Counted from the first letter of the stretch, positions 33,118-45,210 are shown. The stretch: 64,000 bases of DNA from Bradyrhizobium diazoefficiens (GCF_016616885.1 NZ_CP067102.1:7964501-8028500); one strand, 5' to 3'. Program-made: numbers and translations. Notes: generated by a model from the letters alone, not told the origin.

Positions 33118-34011
33118 CTATTTGATCGGCGGACGCGGCAGCACGGCTTCCCCGGCCTCGAGCCGGTAGCTGTGGTCAAGCGAATACCATGGCGTCGAAA
33201 CGTCAGGCGCGGTCGGATGCGGCGTCTCGTGGCGCACGAACTGGCCGATCAGGGCTTGTGTCACGCCGAACTGCACGTCGCTGTCGATATGGGGGTCGTT
33301 GGGATCGTAGACCTGCGAGATCAGCACCTTGAATCCCGGCTTGAAGACCAGGGCATGCAGATGCGCGGGACGGTACGGGTGCCGGCTCTGCGCCTTGAGC
33401 AGGCGGCCGACCACGCCATCGGTCGGAATCGGATAGCCGACCATCATCACCGAGCGAAAAGAGAAGCGCCCGTCCTGATCGGTCGTGAACTTGCCGCGCA
33501 GGTTCATGTCGGCCTGCTCGGGGTCCTGGTTCTCATACAGCCCGACGGGCGAGGCGTGCCAGACATCGACCTCAGCGCCCGCGACAGGGCGGCCGTCTTT
33601 GTCGACGACACGGCCGTTGACGAACAGCGGCGCACCCGGTGTCTCGGAGCGGACGATCGATCCGCCGTTCTCCACCCGCGGCGAATTCAGCCGCCAGAAC
33701 GGCCCGAGCAGCGACTGATCGGTTTCGGTATTGCCCTGATCGCCATTGTTGAGCAGGCAGACCAGCGGCGAGACGCCGAGCGAGCCCGCCATCAGCACGA
33801 CTTCGTTATGCGTGTCGGTGGTCAGCTTGCCGAGTTCGGCAATCACAGCGGTGGCGTCGCGGAACTCCTTCTCGGTCAGGCGCACGTCGCGGACGAAGCC
33901 GTGCAGGTGCTTGACCAGCGAGACCATGATCTGCCGCATCCGCGGATCGGATGTCTGTTCCATCACAGCAAGTGCTGCAGCCGTGATGTCCTGCTCGCGC
34001 TCGATGATCAT
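33118..34011 (-). CDS. Intradiol ring-cleavage dioxygenase, catechol/hydroxyquinol 1,2-dioxygenase type
   Basis: A 297-aa single-chain dioxygenase with the N-terminal helical dimerisation domain of catechol-type enzymes (about 1-100, including ESLLGPFW-like QSLLGPFWRLNSP at 99-111). The Fe(III) ligands are Tyr159 (PVGLYENQ), Tyr193 (VGYPIPTDG), His217 and His219 (PAHLHALV). The sequence is closer in feel to hydroxyquinol 1,2-dioxygenases than to CatA, but I cannot decide the substrate. It sits between pcaF and pcaH on the same strand, so it is probably regulated with them. Confidence 0.85.
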   Translation of the reverse strand: MIIEREQDITAAALAVMEQTSDPRMRQIMVSLVKHLHGFVRDVRLTEKEFRDATAVIAELGKLTTDTHNEVVLMAGSLGVSPLVCLLNNGDQGNTETDQSLLGPFWRLNSPRVENGGSIVRSETPGAPLFVNGRVVDKDGRPVAGAEVDVWHASPVGLYENQDPEQADMNLRGKFTTDQDGRFSFRSVMMVGYPIPTDGVVGRLLKAQSRHPYRPAHLHALVFKPGFKVLISQVYDPNDPHIDSDVQFGVTQALIGQFVRHETPHPTAPDVSTPWYSLDHSYRLEAGEAVLPRPPIK

Positions 34012-34019
34012 GGCACTAT

Positions 34020-34115
34020 CTCTCCCCGGTCATTCCGGGGCAGCCCGAAGGGCTGAACCCGGAACCTCGAGATCCCGGATTCCGCTCTAGCGAGCGGCTC
34101 CGGGATGACGAGACG
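34020..34115. repeat. Hairpin-rich intergenic repeat between pcaF and the dioxygenase gene
   Basis: Successive hairpins are CCCCG/CGGGG near 34024-34040, AGCCC/GGGCT at 34042-34054, and a longer imperfect stem ATCCCGGA.../...TCCGGGAT from 34072 to 34107. The composition matches other dispersed palindromic units in this genome. It could weaken read-through from pcaF into the dioxygenase gene. Confidence 0.6.
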
Positions 34116-34127
34116 CTCCGCGTCTCG

Positions 34128-35336
34128 TCAATTCAGCTTCTCGATCGCAACGGCAACGCCCTGGCCCACGCCGACGCACATGGTGGCGAGCGCGAGCTTG
34201 CCGCCGCGCTTCTCCATGCCGTGGACCGCGGTGAGCGCGAGGCGGGCGCCGCTCATGCCGAGCGGATGGCCGAGCGCGATGGCGCCGCCATGCGGATTGA
34301 CGAAATCCGCATCGTCGGCGACGCCGAGCTGGCGCATGCAGGCGATGCCCTGCGAGGCGAAAGCTTCATTGAGCTCGATCAGGTCGAAATCGGTGATCTT
34401 CTTGCCCAGACGCTCCATCAGCTTGCGGGTCGCGGGCACGGGACCGATGCCCATGATCCGCGGCGGAACGCCGGCCGAAGCGAGGCCGAGAATGCGGGCG
34501 CGCGGCGTCAGGCCATGCTTCTTCACGGCAGCTTCCGAGGCCAGGATCATCGCGGCGGCGCCGTCATTGACGCCGGACGCATTGCCGGCGGTCACGGTGC
34601 CGGGATTGCGCACGATCGGCTTGAGCTTGGCGAGAGCTTCGAGCGTGGTCTCGGGACGCGGATGCTCGTCCTTGTCGATGGTAACAGGACCGGCCTTGCC
34701 GCCGGGAATGGTGATCGGGATAATCTCTTCGGCGAAATAGCCGGCTGCGATCGCCGCACCTGCGCGCTGCTGCGAGCGGATGGCGAAGCCATCCTGGTCG
34801 GCGCGCGAGACCTGGAATTCCTCGGCGACGTTCTCGCCGGTTTCCGGCATGGCATCGACGCCATACTGCGCCTTGAGCAGCGGATTGATGAAGCGCCAGC
34901 CGATCGTGGTGTCGAAGATTTCGGCGGAGCGCGAGAAGGCTTCCTGCGCCTTGCCCATCACGAAGGGCGCGCGGGTCATGGATTCGACGCCGCCGGCAAT
35001 CGCAAGCTCGATCTCGCCGGAGCGGATGGCGCGGCCTGCCGCACCGACAGCATCGAGGCCGGAGGCGCAGAGCCGGTTCAATGTCTGGCCGGGAACCGAG
35101 TCCGGCAGCCCCGCGAGCAGCAGCGCCATGCGCGCGACGTTGCGGTTGTCCTCACCGGCCTGATTGGCGCAGCCGAAGAACACTTCGTCCACCTGCGCCC
35201 AGTCGAGATTGGGGTGTTTTGCCATCAGCGCCTTGATGGGCGCGGCGGCCAGATCGTCGGCGCGCACCTTGGCAAGCGAGCCGCCAAAACGGCCGATCGG
35301 GGTCCGCACGGCATCGCAGATAAAGACGTCACGCAT
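34128..35336 (-). CDS. pcaF: Beta-ketoadipyl-CoA thiolase
   Basis: A 402-aa thiolase. The acyl-accepting Cys90 is in LNRLCASGLDAVGAA, and the other catalytic residues are in NPHGGAIALGHPLG (His) and ATMCVGVGQG (Cys). The N-terminus MRDVFICDAVRTPIGRFGGSL and the TGENVAEEF segment are typical of PcaF/PaaJ, which distinguishes it from acetoacetyl-CoA thiolases. It makes succinyl-CoA and acetyl-CoA from beta-ketoadipyl-CoA, the last step of the pathway begun by PcaHG. The CoA transferase pcaIJ and the pcaBCD genes are not in the window. Confidence 0.92.
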   Translation of the reverse strand: MRDVFICDAVRTPIGRFGGSLAKVRADDLAAAPIKALMAKHPNLDWAQVDEVFFGCANQAGEDNRNVARMALLLAGLPDSVPGQTLNRLCASGLDAVGAAGRAIRSGEIELAIAGGVESMTRAPFVMGKAQEAFSRSAEIFDTTIGWRFINPLLKAQYGVDAMPETGENVAEEFQVSRADQDGFAIRSQQRAGAAIAAGYFAEEIIPITIPGGKAGPVTIDKDEHPRPETTLEALAKLKPIVRNPGTVTAGNASGVNDGAAAMILASEAAVKKHGLTPRARILGLASAGVPPRIMGIGPVPATRKLMERLGKKITDFDLIELNEAFASQGIACMRQLGVADDADFVNPHGGAIALGHPLGMSGARLALTAVHGMEKRGGKLALATMCVGVGQGVAVAIEKLN

Positions 35337-35643
35337 CGTTGTTCTCCCTGAATGCCGCGGCTCGGCCGAAATTCGTTAATGTCGGCGGAGTTTTAGGAGG
35401 GCACCCGCGGCAGGTCAATTGACGGTTTCCTGCGTATTCCCGGGGGTGCGCACACCGCTAGCGCATGCCGCGGTGCGGACAACGTGGAAAACCTGCCCTT
35501 CCCGGCCAAAGCGATAGGAGCGAGGGGCGAAATTTTGTAGGTTGCGCCGCCTTGGAGCGCGGTCAGGACCGCGCTCCAAGATTCTTGTTTTGACGCGTTT
35601 TCTTCACGCGAACCGGTACCCCACTTCACTCGAAAACGCTCTA
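35337..35643. other. Intergenic region pcaF/mutS with hairpin and dispersed element
   Basis: This 307-base stretch lies between divergent pcaF and mutS and must carry both promoters, probably in 35337-35540. It holds a perfect 14-bp inverted repeat CTTGGAGCGCGGTC/GACCGCGCTCCAAG (35551-35580), directly followed by a 62-base dispersed element (35581-35642) that ends at the mutS start codon. No gene is supported. Confidence 0.6.
35581..35642 (+). repeat. Dispersed 60-base element, copy 1
   Basis: The sequence beginning ATTCTTGTTTTGACGCG and ending CGAAAACGCTCT recurs at 50979-51042 with only a few differences and one or two small indels. Both copies are preceded by a hairpin. This copy lies directly ahead of the mutS ATG and so may form part of its 5' leader. 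Confidence 0.8.
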
Positions 35644-38382
<2,739 letters not shown>

Positions 38383-38387
38383 AGGTG

Positions 38388-38417
38388 CCGTAGGTGGGTT
38401 GCGAAGCCACCCTACGA
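38388..38417. terminator. Inverted repeat between convergent mutS and a membrane protein gene
   Basis: CGTAGGTGGGTTGCGAAGCCACCCTACG forms an imperfect hairpin, 6 bases after the mutS stop and overlapping the end of the convergent gene. It uses the same GTAGGGTGGGT vocabulary as the repeats at 45211 and 56222. It may stop transcription from both sides; no U-tract is evident. Confidence 0.4.
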
Positions 38418-39218
38418 GGCCGCCACCGCCAACCGCTTCCTTCGCCCCATCCACCATAGCGTCAGATTCCAAACGATGCAGGTCGCAAGCGCGAGGCTGA
38501 GGCCTATCGCCGAGCCGAAGTTTACGGCTCCCACATGCACCACCGCGATCGCCATGCCGAAGCCGAGCAGGCCCCAGGCGGAGTTGGCGAGCACGGCGGC
38601 GGTCGGCGGGCCGCCGATGCGGGGATGCAGGATCACCATCATGCTGGTGAAGACGATCGGGTAAAGCGCGATGACGCCGGAGACGCGCGGGCCGACCCAG
38701 CCCGAGGTCGAAACCACGATCGCGACGAGGGCTGCGACCAGCGAGGCGCGGAATGGAATGTCGTACCAGCGGCGCGTCACCAGCGGCATCTTCACATGGC
38801 GGTACTGTGCAAGCAACGGAATGCAGATGCCGAAGGCGATCAGGTTGACGGCGAGCCCGGCCATCAAGGTCCAGTCGAACAGACGGATGATGGACGCCAG
38901 CACGATCCACACCGCTACCGCGCTTCCGACACTGACGGCAAAGCTATGCCGCTGCGCCAGCACGACGTAAGTCAGCGCCAGCAAGATCGTTGCCGCGTTG
39001 ACCGGAAGGCTCGACAGCGCCCCCTGCGCAATGAAGGCAGCGTCATGGTCGATCGCGAGGAAGACATAGGAAGGCCCTGCCGAGATTGGCAGCGTCGCCA
39101 CCAGCGCATCGATCACCGGGCCGGAGCGCTCGGTAATCACAGACGCCGACACCACGAAGGCAGCCGCAACCGCCATACGCAGCAGAAGGAAGAGGATGTA
39201 GGACAGTTCCGCAGGCAT
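38412..39218 (-). CDS. Uncharacterised polytopic membrane protein
   Basis: A 268-aa inner-membrane protein with about eight helices (for example ILFLLLRMAVAAAFVVSASV, VNAATILLALTYVVLAQ, FAVSVGSAVAVWIVLASII, TLMAGLAVNLIAFGICIPLL and SAIGLSLALATCIVWNLTLW). A conserved-looking loop reads HPRIGGPPTAAVLANS. I do not recognise the family with certainty. It could be a transporter-like protein. It is 40 bases downstream of osmC on the same strand. Confidence 0.75.
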   Translation of the reverse strand: MPAELSYILFLLLRMAVAAAFVVSASVITERSGPVIDALVATLPISAGPSYVFLAIDHDAAFIAQGALSSLPVNAATILLALTYVVLAQRHSFAVSVGSAVAVWIVLASIIRLFDWTLMAGLAVNLIAFGICIPLLAQYRHVKMPLVTRRWYDIPFRASLVAALVAIVVSTSGWVGPRVSGVIALYPIVFTSMMVILHPRIGGPPTAAVLANSAWGLLGFGMAIAVVHVGAVNFGSAIGLSLALATCIVWNLTLWWMGRRKRLAVAAS

Positions 39219-39258
39219 TTTGTTCTTCTTGCCTTCCCCTCAACGGGGAAGGTGGCAG

Positions 39259-39768
39259 CTACATCCGCTGCATCGACACCGAAACCTTCGGACCGTTCTT
39301 GATGGTCTGATAGACCACGCAATAGCGCTCGGTGAGCTTCAGCAGCAGATCGAGCTTGTCCTGCGGCGCATCGGTGTCCACTTCAAAGCGCAGGCGGATC
39401 TCGGCGAAGCCGACCGGGGTCTCCTTGTCGATGCCGAGCGTGCCGCGAAAATCGAGATCACCCTCGGCGTAGACGTTGCCGGTCTTGAGCGGCACCTCGA
39501 TCGCAGTCGCGACCGATTTCAGCGTAACGCCGGCACAGGCGACCAACGCTTCCAGCAGCATGTCGCCGGAGCAGAGCTCGAGGCCGGAGCCGCCGGTGGC
39601 CGGATGCAGGCCAGCCATCGCGATCGCGCGGCCGGTCTCGACCTTGCAAGCGATGCCTTCGCTGTCGGTCGAGCCCTTGGCCTTCAGCGTGATCATCGCG
39701 GTCGTGGGATCGGTCTTGTAGCGTTCCTTGATCGGGGCCTGCATCTGGCGCAGTTCTGCGGCGTCCAT
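39259..39768 (-). CDS. OsmC/Ohr family peroxiredoxin-like protein
   Basis: A 169-aa protein with the OsmC fold. ATGGSGLELCSGDMLLEALVACAGVTLKS contains the two Cys (LELCSGD and VACAGVT) expected for thiol peroxidase activity toward organic hydroperoxides. A conserved C-terminal region is TERYCVVYQTIKNGPKV. The ATG at 39768 is preceded by GGGAGGGATC; sequence further upstream is not family-like. No OhrR-like regulator is adjacent. Confidence 0.87.
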   Translation of the reverse strand: MDAAELRQMQAPIKERYKTDPTTAMITLKAKGSTDSEGIACKVETGRAIAMAGLHPATGGSGLELCSGDMLLEALVACAGVTLKSVATAIEVPLKTGNVYAEGDLDFRGTLGIDKETPVGFAEIRLRFEVDTDAPQDKLDLLLKLTERYCVVYQTIKNGPKVSVSMQRM

Positions 39769-40019
39769 TCTTGATCCCTCCCGGCACGTCATTACCTGAC
39801 AAGCGGGTATAGAAGGCGATCCGTTTGGTGTCAGCCTCCGATTAATGGATGCTGCCATGAGCAGCCCGGGCGAGGGCTCAAAAAGTTAAGAAAGTCATTA
39901 CGTTATGGTAGCGCCGAGGCGACGCTCGCGGATGCCCAATGCGGCCAACCGGGCCCGTCCACGGCTCATTTGAACAATGGCGGGTGACAGCGCCTGTCAC
40001 CTCTTATATCCGGTGAGAC
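39769..40019. other. Intergenic region osmC/glnD
   Basis: A 251-base gap between divergent osmC and glnD. It must carry both promoters. I see no clear hairpin, repeat or coding signal. An 18-base AT-rich stretch around 39878-39906 (AAAAAGTTAAGAAAGTCATTACG) is a possible promoter location. Confidence 0.3.
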
Positions 40020-42809
40020 ATGGACAGCGTTGCGACCGAGCACAAGCCACAGGTGGATGATCGCTTCGACACCGCGCGGATCACCGCCGCGGTCGATGCG
40101 CTTGCCGAAAAGCATCAGGGCCGCGAGGACACGTTCCGCACCGCGACCGCGCAACTGCTCAAGGCCGAGCTGATTGCCGCGCGCGCCGCAGCGCAGGCAA
40201 TCCTGCTGAAGGACCGCCATGGCCGCCGCTGCGCCGAGCGGCTGTGCCATGTGCAGGACGAGATCATCCGCATCCTCTATTCGGCCGCGACCCGTCATCT
40301 CTACCGCTCCCCGATTCCGAGCGGCGCGGAACGCATGGCGGTGGTGGCAACCGGCGGCTATGGCCGCGGCCTGATGGCCCCCGAGTCCGACATCGATCTC
40401 TTGTTCATCCTTCCCTACAAGCAGACTGCCTGGGGCGAGCAGGTCGCCGAAGCCATTCTCTATTGTCTCTGGGACATGGGGCTGAAGGTCGGCCACGCCA
40501 CGCGCTCGGTCGATGAATCGATCCGGCAAGCGCGCGGCGACATGACCATTCGCACCGCGATCCTGGAGACGCGCTTCCTCACCGGCGACCAGCCGCTCTA
40601 CGACGAGCTGGTCGCCCGCTTCGACAAGGAAGTGGTGCAGGGCACCGCGTCCGAATTCGTCACCGCAAAACTCGCCGAGCGCGAGGAGCGGCATCGCCGT
40701 GGCGGCCAGTCGCGCTATCTGGTCGAGCCCAACGTCAAGGACGGCAAGGGCGCGCTTCGCGACCTGCACACGCTGTTCTGGATCGCAAAATACGTCTATC
40801 GCGTCCGCGATACCGACGAGCTCGCCGAGCGCGGCGTGTTCGACGCGCAGGAATACCGCACGTTCCGGCGCTGCGCCGACTTTCTCTGGTCAGTGCGCTG
40901 CAACCTGCATTTCTACTCCGGCCGCGCCGAAGAGCGCCTCTCCTTCGATCTCCAGCGCGAGATCGCGGTCCGGCTCGGCTATACCTCGCATCCCGGCATG
41001 CAGGACGTCGAGCGCTTCATGAAGCACTACTTCCTGGTCGCCAAGGAAGTCGGCAACCTCACCGCCATCCTTTGCGCTAAGCTCGAGGACCAGCAGGCCA
41101 AGCCTGCACCGGTGCTGAGCCGGATGATGGCGCGGCTTCGCCCTACGCCGGTGAAGCGGCGCGTCCCTGACAGCGACGACTTCATTGTCGACAATAACCG
41201 CATCAACGTCGCCGCACCCGACGTCTTCAAGCACGATCCGGTCAATCTGATCCGCATCTTCCGCCTGGCGCAGAAGAACAACCTCGCCTTCCACCCGGAC
41301 GCGATGCGCGACGTGACGCGCTCGCTCGGCCTGATCAACGCGCAGATGCGCGAGAATCCCGAGGCCAACCGGCTGTTCATGGAGATCCTGACCTCCGACA
41401 ACGCCGAGATCGTGCTGCGGCGAATGAACGAGACCGGCGTGCTCGGCCATTTCATCCGCGCCTTCGGCAAGATCGTCTCGATGATGCAGTTCAACATGTA
41501 TCATCACTACACCGTCGACGAGCATCTGATCCGCTGCGTCGGCTTTCTCCAGGACATCGAGCGCGGCGGCATCGAGGAGTTCACGCTTGCCAGCGACCTG
41601 ATGCGCAAGATCCGACCCGAGCATCGTTCGGTGATCTACATCACGACGCTGCTGCACGACATCGCCAAGGGCCGGCCCGAGGATCATTCGATCGCAGGCG
41701 CCAAGGTGGCGCGCCGGCTCTGCCCACGGCTCGGCTTCAGCGCGGCCGACACCGAGCTCGTGGCCTGGCTGATCGAGGAGCATCTCACGATGTCCACGGT
41801 CGCGCAGTCGCGCGATCTCTCCGACCGCAAGACGATCGAGAATTTCGCCGCCGTGGTGCAGTCGGTCGAGCAGATGAAGCTGCTCACGATCCTGACCACC
41901 GCCGATATCCGCGGTGTTGGTCCGGGTGTGTGGAACGGCTGGAAGGCGCAGCTTCTGCGCTCGCTTTATTACGAGACCGAACCGGTGCTGACCGGCGGCT
42001 TCTCGGAGGTCGACCGCGGCAAGCGCCTCACGGCCGCTTACGCCGAATTCCGGCACGCCTTCGCTGAATGGCCGGCGGACGAGCTCGATGCCTATGTCGG
42101 CCGCCATTATCCGGCCTATTGGCTCAAGGTCGAGCTGCCGCGCAAAATTCGCCATGCCCGCTTCGTCCGCTCCAGCGAGCAGGCCGGCCACAAGCTCGCG
42201 ATCAATGTCGGCTTCGACGAGGTGCGCGGCGTCACGGAGCTGACGATCTTCGCCGCTGATCATCCCTGGCTGCTGTCGATCATCGCCGGCGCCTGCGCTT
42301 CGGCCGGCGCCAACATCGTCGACGCCCAGATCTACACCACCACCGACGGCCGCGCGCTGGACACGATCTCGATCTCGCGGGAATACGACCGCGACGAGGA
42401 CGAGGGCCGGCGCGCCACGCGCATCGGCGAGATGATCGAGGACGTGCTGGAAGGCAAGCTGCGCCTGCCCGAAGTGGTGGCGCGGCGCACCGTGCGCAGC
42501 AAGGCACGTCCCTTCGTGATCGAGCCGGAGGTGACCATCAACAACCAATGGTCCGACCGCTACACCGTGATCGAGGTGTCAGGCCTCGACCGCCCCGGCC
42601 TGCTCTACGAGCTGACCACCGCAATCTCCAAGCTCAACCTCAACATCGCCTCGGCCCATGTCGCGACCTTCGGCGAGCGTGCCCGCGACGTGTTCTACGT
42701 CACCGACCTGCTCGGCGCGCAAATCAACGCGCCGACCCGCCAGGCCGCGATCAAGAGCGCGTTGACCCATGTGATGGCCGGCGACAAGGCGGTTCAGCCG
42801 GCGGCGTGA
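40020..42809 (+). CDS. glnD: Bifunctional uridylyltransferase/uridylyl-removing enzyme GlnD
   Basis: A 929-aa sensor of glutamine that uridylylates PII (GlnB/GlnK) under nitrogen limitation and removes UMP in nitrogen excess. The nucleotidyltransferase domain has GGYGRGLMAPESDIDLLF near residues 111-128. The HD domain has YITTLLHDIAKGRPEDHS near 540-560. Two C-terminal ACT domains (about 740-810 and 850-925) bind glutamine. The length and order match rhizobial GlnD. It feeds nitrogen status into NtrB/NtrC, and in diazotrophs into nif regulation. Confidence 0.96.
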   Translation: MDSVATEHKPQVDDRFDTARITAAVDALAEKHQGREDTFRTATAQLLKAELIAARAAAQAILLKDRHGRRCAERLCHVQDEIIRILYSAATRHLYRSPIPSGAERMAVVATGGYGRGLMAPESDIDLLFILPYKQTAWGEQVAEAILYCLWDMGLKVGHATRSVDESIRQARGDMTIRTAILETRFLTGDQPLYDELVARFDKEVVQGTASEFVTAKLAEREERHRRGGQSRYLVEPNVKDGKGALRDLHTLFWIAKYVYRVRDTDELAERGVFDAQEYRTFRRCADFLWSVRCNLHFYSGRAEERLSFDLQREIAVRLGYTSHPGMQDVERFMKHYFLVAKEVGNLTAILCAKLEDQQAKPAPVLSRMMARLRPTPVKRRVPDSDDFIVDNNRINVAAPDVFKHDPVNLIRIFRLAQKNNLAFHPDAMRDVTRSLGLINAQMRENPEANRLFMEILTSDNAEIVLRRMNETGVLGHFIRAFGKIVSMMQFNMYHHYTVDEHLIRCVGFLQDIERGGIEEFTLASDLMRKIRPEHRSVIYITTLLHDIAKGRPEDHSIAGAKVARRLCPRLGFSAADTELVAWLIEEHLTMSTVAQSRDLSDRKTIENFAAVVQSVEQMKLLTILTTADIRGVGPGVWNGWKAQLLRSLYYETEPVLTGGFSEVDRGKRLTAAYAEFRHAFAEWPADELDAYVGRHYPAYWLKVELPRKIRHARFVRSSEQAGHKLAINVGFDEVRGVTELTIFAADHPWLLSIIAGACASAGANIVDAQIYTTTDGRALDTISISREYDRDEDEGRRATRIGEMIEDVLEGKLRLPEVVARRTVRSKARPFVIEPEVTINNQWSDRYTVIEVSGLDRPGLLYELTTAISKLNLNIASAHVATFGERARDVFYVTDLLGAQINAPTRQAAIKSALTHVMAGDKAVQPAA

Positions 42810-42816
42810 GCGGAGC

Positions 42817-43347
42817 CTAAACCTCTACGCCCTCATGCCGCAGCAGCCAGCGCTTACGCTCCAGGCCACCGCCATATTTCACCAGCGAGCCATCGGCGCC
42901 GATCAGCCGATGGCACGGCAGCACCACGCTGATCGGGTTGGAGCCGTTGGCATGGCCGACGGCGCGAATGGCTTTCGGCATGTCGATCTTTGCGGCGAGC
43001 GCGCCGTAGCTCATCGTGGTGCCGACAGGGATTTTCGCAAGCGCCGTCCAAACCTTCTGCTGGAACGGTGTGCCGGCGATGCGCCATTCGATTCGCGCGA
43101 GCTGACCGAGATCACCCTCGAAGTAAGCCGACAGCGCCACCTTCATCGCCGTCGGCGCAGGCCGATCAACCAGATCGACCGCGCCGTGATGCAAACGCAG
43201 AAGTTCGCGCATGCGGTGCTCGTAATCGTCCCAGTCGAGCGCGCGCAACGCGCCGTCGGCATCGGTGACGAGCAACGCGATCCCGATCGGCGTCGCCAGG
43301 CGATCGAGGCCGAAACGTTCAGGAGTCCTGGTTGGTCGAGCAGCCAT
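42817..43347 (-). CDS. ogt: Methylated-DNA:[protein]-cysteine S-methyltransferase
   Basis: A 176-aa suicidal repair protein that removes O6-alkyl groups from guanine. The active Cys lies in VLPCHRLIGADGSLVKYGGGLERKRWLL; the helix-turn-helix region is MSYGALAAKIDMPKAIRAVGHANGSNP. The N-terminal part is a ribonuclease-like fold without the AraC/Ada domain, so it is a stand-alone Ogt. It ends 7 bases from glnD (convergent). Confidence 0.93.
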   Translation of the reverse strand: MAARPTRTPERFGLDRLATPIGIALLVTDADGALRALDWDDYEHRMRELLRLHHGAVDLVDRPAPTAMKVALSAYFEGDLGQLARIEWRIAGTPFQQKVWTALAKIPVGTTMSYGALAAKIDMPKAIRAVGHANGSNPISVVLPCHRLIGADGSLVKYGGGLERKRWLLRHEGVEV

Positions 43348-43385
43348 TTACGACACCTTGCATCGAAACACGCTTCGCACTTTCC

Positions 43386-43799
43386 ATGCCGGCCATGCTA
43401 CCGTCCACCCGAAAGCTGACGCTTTGGGGGCTCAACTTGATTCTCATCGCCAATATCCTGGTGGCACTTGTCGCCGCACTGCACGCTTACTTCCTGATCC
43501 TTGAGATGTTCCTCTGGGACAAGCCGCAGGGCTTGAAGGTTTTCCGCAATACGCCCGAGAAGGCCGAGATCACGAAAGTGCTGGCCGCCAATCAGGGCCT
43601 CTATAACGGCTTCCTCGTCGCCGGCCTGATCTGGGGTCTCGTCCACGGCAATCCGGCCTTCGCATTCCAGATCAAGGTGTTCTTCCTGCTCTGCGTGATC
43701 GTTGCCGGCGCCTATGGTGCGGCGACCGTCAGTACGCGCATCCTGATCGTGCAGGCACTACCGGCGGCGATTACGCTGGCTGCGCTGTTCCTGGCCTGA
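43386..43799 (+). CDS. DUF1304 family small membrane protein
   Basis: A 137-aa protein with four transmembrane helices (LNLILIANILVALVAALHAYF, LYNGFLVAGLIWGLVHG, IKVFFLLCVIVAGAYGAAT and ALPAAITLAALFLA). HAYFLILEMFLWDKP and VFRNTPEKAEITKVLAANQGLYNGFL are the DUF1304 core. The family has no known function. The start (ATG 43386 or 43395) lies 39 bases from the divergent ogt gene. Confidence 0.82.
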   Translation: MPAMLPSTRKLTLWGLNLILIANILVALVAALHAYFLILEMFLWDKPQGLKVFRNTPEKAEITKVLAANQGLYNGFLVAGLIWGLVHGNPAFAFQIKVFFLLCVIVAGAYGAATVSTRILIVQALPAAITLAALFLA

Positions 43800-43961
43800 G
43801 CTTCTTGGCCTAAGACCTTAGCCTGAGACGCTACGGCGCAGCGCCGCGATCCTTGCGCGGCCCCTCGCGTTCCTCCACACTCTTCGGCAGCGATGGCGAC
43901 CGTTGCAAGCAACGGGAAAAGACCGTCGACCGGAAAATTCCGTCAGGAGGAACAACCCAAC

Positions 43962-45203
43962 ATGAAGACTCGCAGAGCCTATCTGGCTGCCACGGCAGCG
44001 CTCGCCTTCGCGTTCTCCGTCAGCCAAGTCTTCGTAGGTCAAGCCCTCGCCCAGAAGAAATACGACACCGGCGCGAGCGACACCGAGATCAAGATCGGCC
44101 AGACCGTGCCGTTCTCCGGCGCCTATTCCGTCTACGCCAATATCGGCAAGACACAGGCCGCTTACTTCAAGATGATCAACGATCAGGGCGGCATCAACGG
44201 CCGCAAGATCAACCTGATCCAGTATGACGACGCCTATTCGCCGCCGAAGACCGTCGAGCAGGTGCGCAAGCTCGTCGAAGGCGACGAAGTGCTGTTCACC
44301 TTTCAGATCATCGGCACCGCGGCGAACGCCGCCGTGCAGAAATATCTCAACGGCAAGAAGATCCCGCAGCTCCTCGCGTCGACCGGCGCTGCGCGCTTCA
44401 ACGATCCGCAAAACTATCCGTGGACCATCGCGTATAATCCCAACTACGTGTCCGAGGGACGGATCTACGCCAAGTACATTCTGAAGGAGCATCCCAACGC
44501 CAAGATCGGCGTGCTCTACCAGAACGACGACATGGGCCGTGACTATCTCGCCGGTCTGAAGAGCGGCCTCGGCGACAAGGCCGCCGGCATGATCGTCGGC
44601 GAGGTCTCCTACGAGGTCACCGATCCGACGGTGGATTCGCAGGTGGTCAAGCTGAAGTCGTTGGGCGCCGATCTTTTCTACGATGCCTCGACACCGAAGT
44701 TCGCGGCGCAGGCGATCAAGAAGGTCGCCGAGCTCGGCTGGACGCCGGTGCATATCCTCGACATCAATGCGAGCCCGATCTCGGCGACACTGAAGCCGGC
44801 CGGTCTCGACATCTCCAAGGGCATCATCTCGACGCAGTATGGCAAGGAGCCGGGTGATCCGCAGTGGAAGGACGATCCGGGCGTGAAGGCCTTCTTCGCC
44901 TTCATGGACAAATATTTCCCCGAAGGCGACAAGCTCAACACCGTCAACACCTACGCCTATTCGGTGGCCGAGCTGCTGACGCAGGTGCTGAAGCAATGCG
45001 GCGACGACCTGTCGCGAGAGAACGTGATGAAGCAGGTCGCCAACATCAAGGACTTCACGCCGAGCTTCGCGCTGCCCGGTATCAAGATCAACACCGGGCC
45101 GAACGACTACCGCGTCAACAAGCAGATGCAGATGATGAAGTTCAACGGCGAGCGCTGGGAGCTGTTTGGCCCGATCATCGAGGACAACGGACCGGCGGGT
45201 TAG
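43962..45203 (+). CDS. Branched-chain amino acid ABC transporter binding protein, copy 1
   Basis: A 413-aa periplasmic type I binding protein. Signal peptide 1-31 (ending GQALAQ), then the Leu/Ile/Val-binding fold: IKIGQTVPFSGAYSVYANIGKT at the N-terminus, LIQYDDAYSPPKTVEQVRKL and IGVLYQNDDMGRDYLAGL in the hinge regions. The family delivers branched-chain amino acids, amides or aromatic acids to a LivHMGF permease, which is not present here. CAGGAGG precedes the ATG. A close paralogue follows at 45465. Confidence 0.93.
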   Translation: MKTRRAYLAATAALAFAFSVSQVFVGQALAQKKYDTGASDTEIKIGQTVPFSGAYSVYANIGKTQAAYFKMINDQGGINGRKINLIQYDDAYSPPKTVEQVRKLVEGDEVLFTFQIIGTAANAAVQKYLNGKKIPQLLASTGAARFNDPQNYPWTIAYNPNYVSEGRIYAKYILKEHPNAKIGVLYQNDDMGRDYLAGLKSGLGDKAAGMIVGEVSYEVTDPTVDSQVVKLKSLGADLFYDASTPKFAAQAIKKVAELGWTPVHILDINASPISATLKPAGLDISKGIISTQYGKEPGDPQWKDDPGVKAFFAFMDKYFPEGDKLNTVNTYAYSVAELLTQVLKQCGDDLSRENVMKQVANIKDFTPSFALPGIKINTGPNDYRVNKQMQMMKFNGERWELFGPIIEDNGPAG

Positions 45204-45210
45204 CGACTGC

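Noticed and set aside
35393..35629. A 78-codon minus-strand open frame upstream of mutS
   Set aside because: It consists mainly of the dispersed 60-base element and the hairpin.
40890..42548. A 552-codon minus-strand open frame inside glnD
   Set aside because: Antisense shadow of a high-GC gene. GlnD domains on the plus strand account for the DNA.
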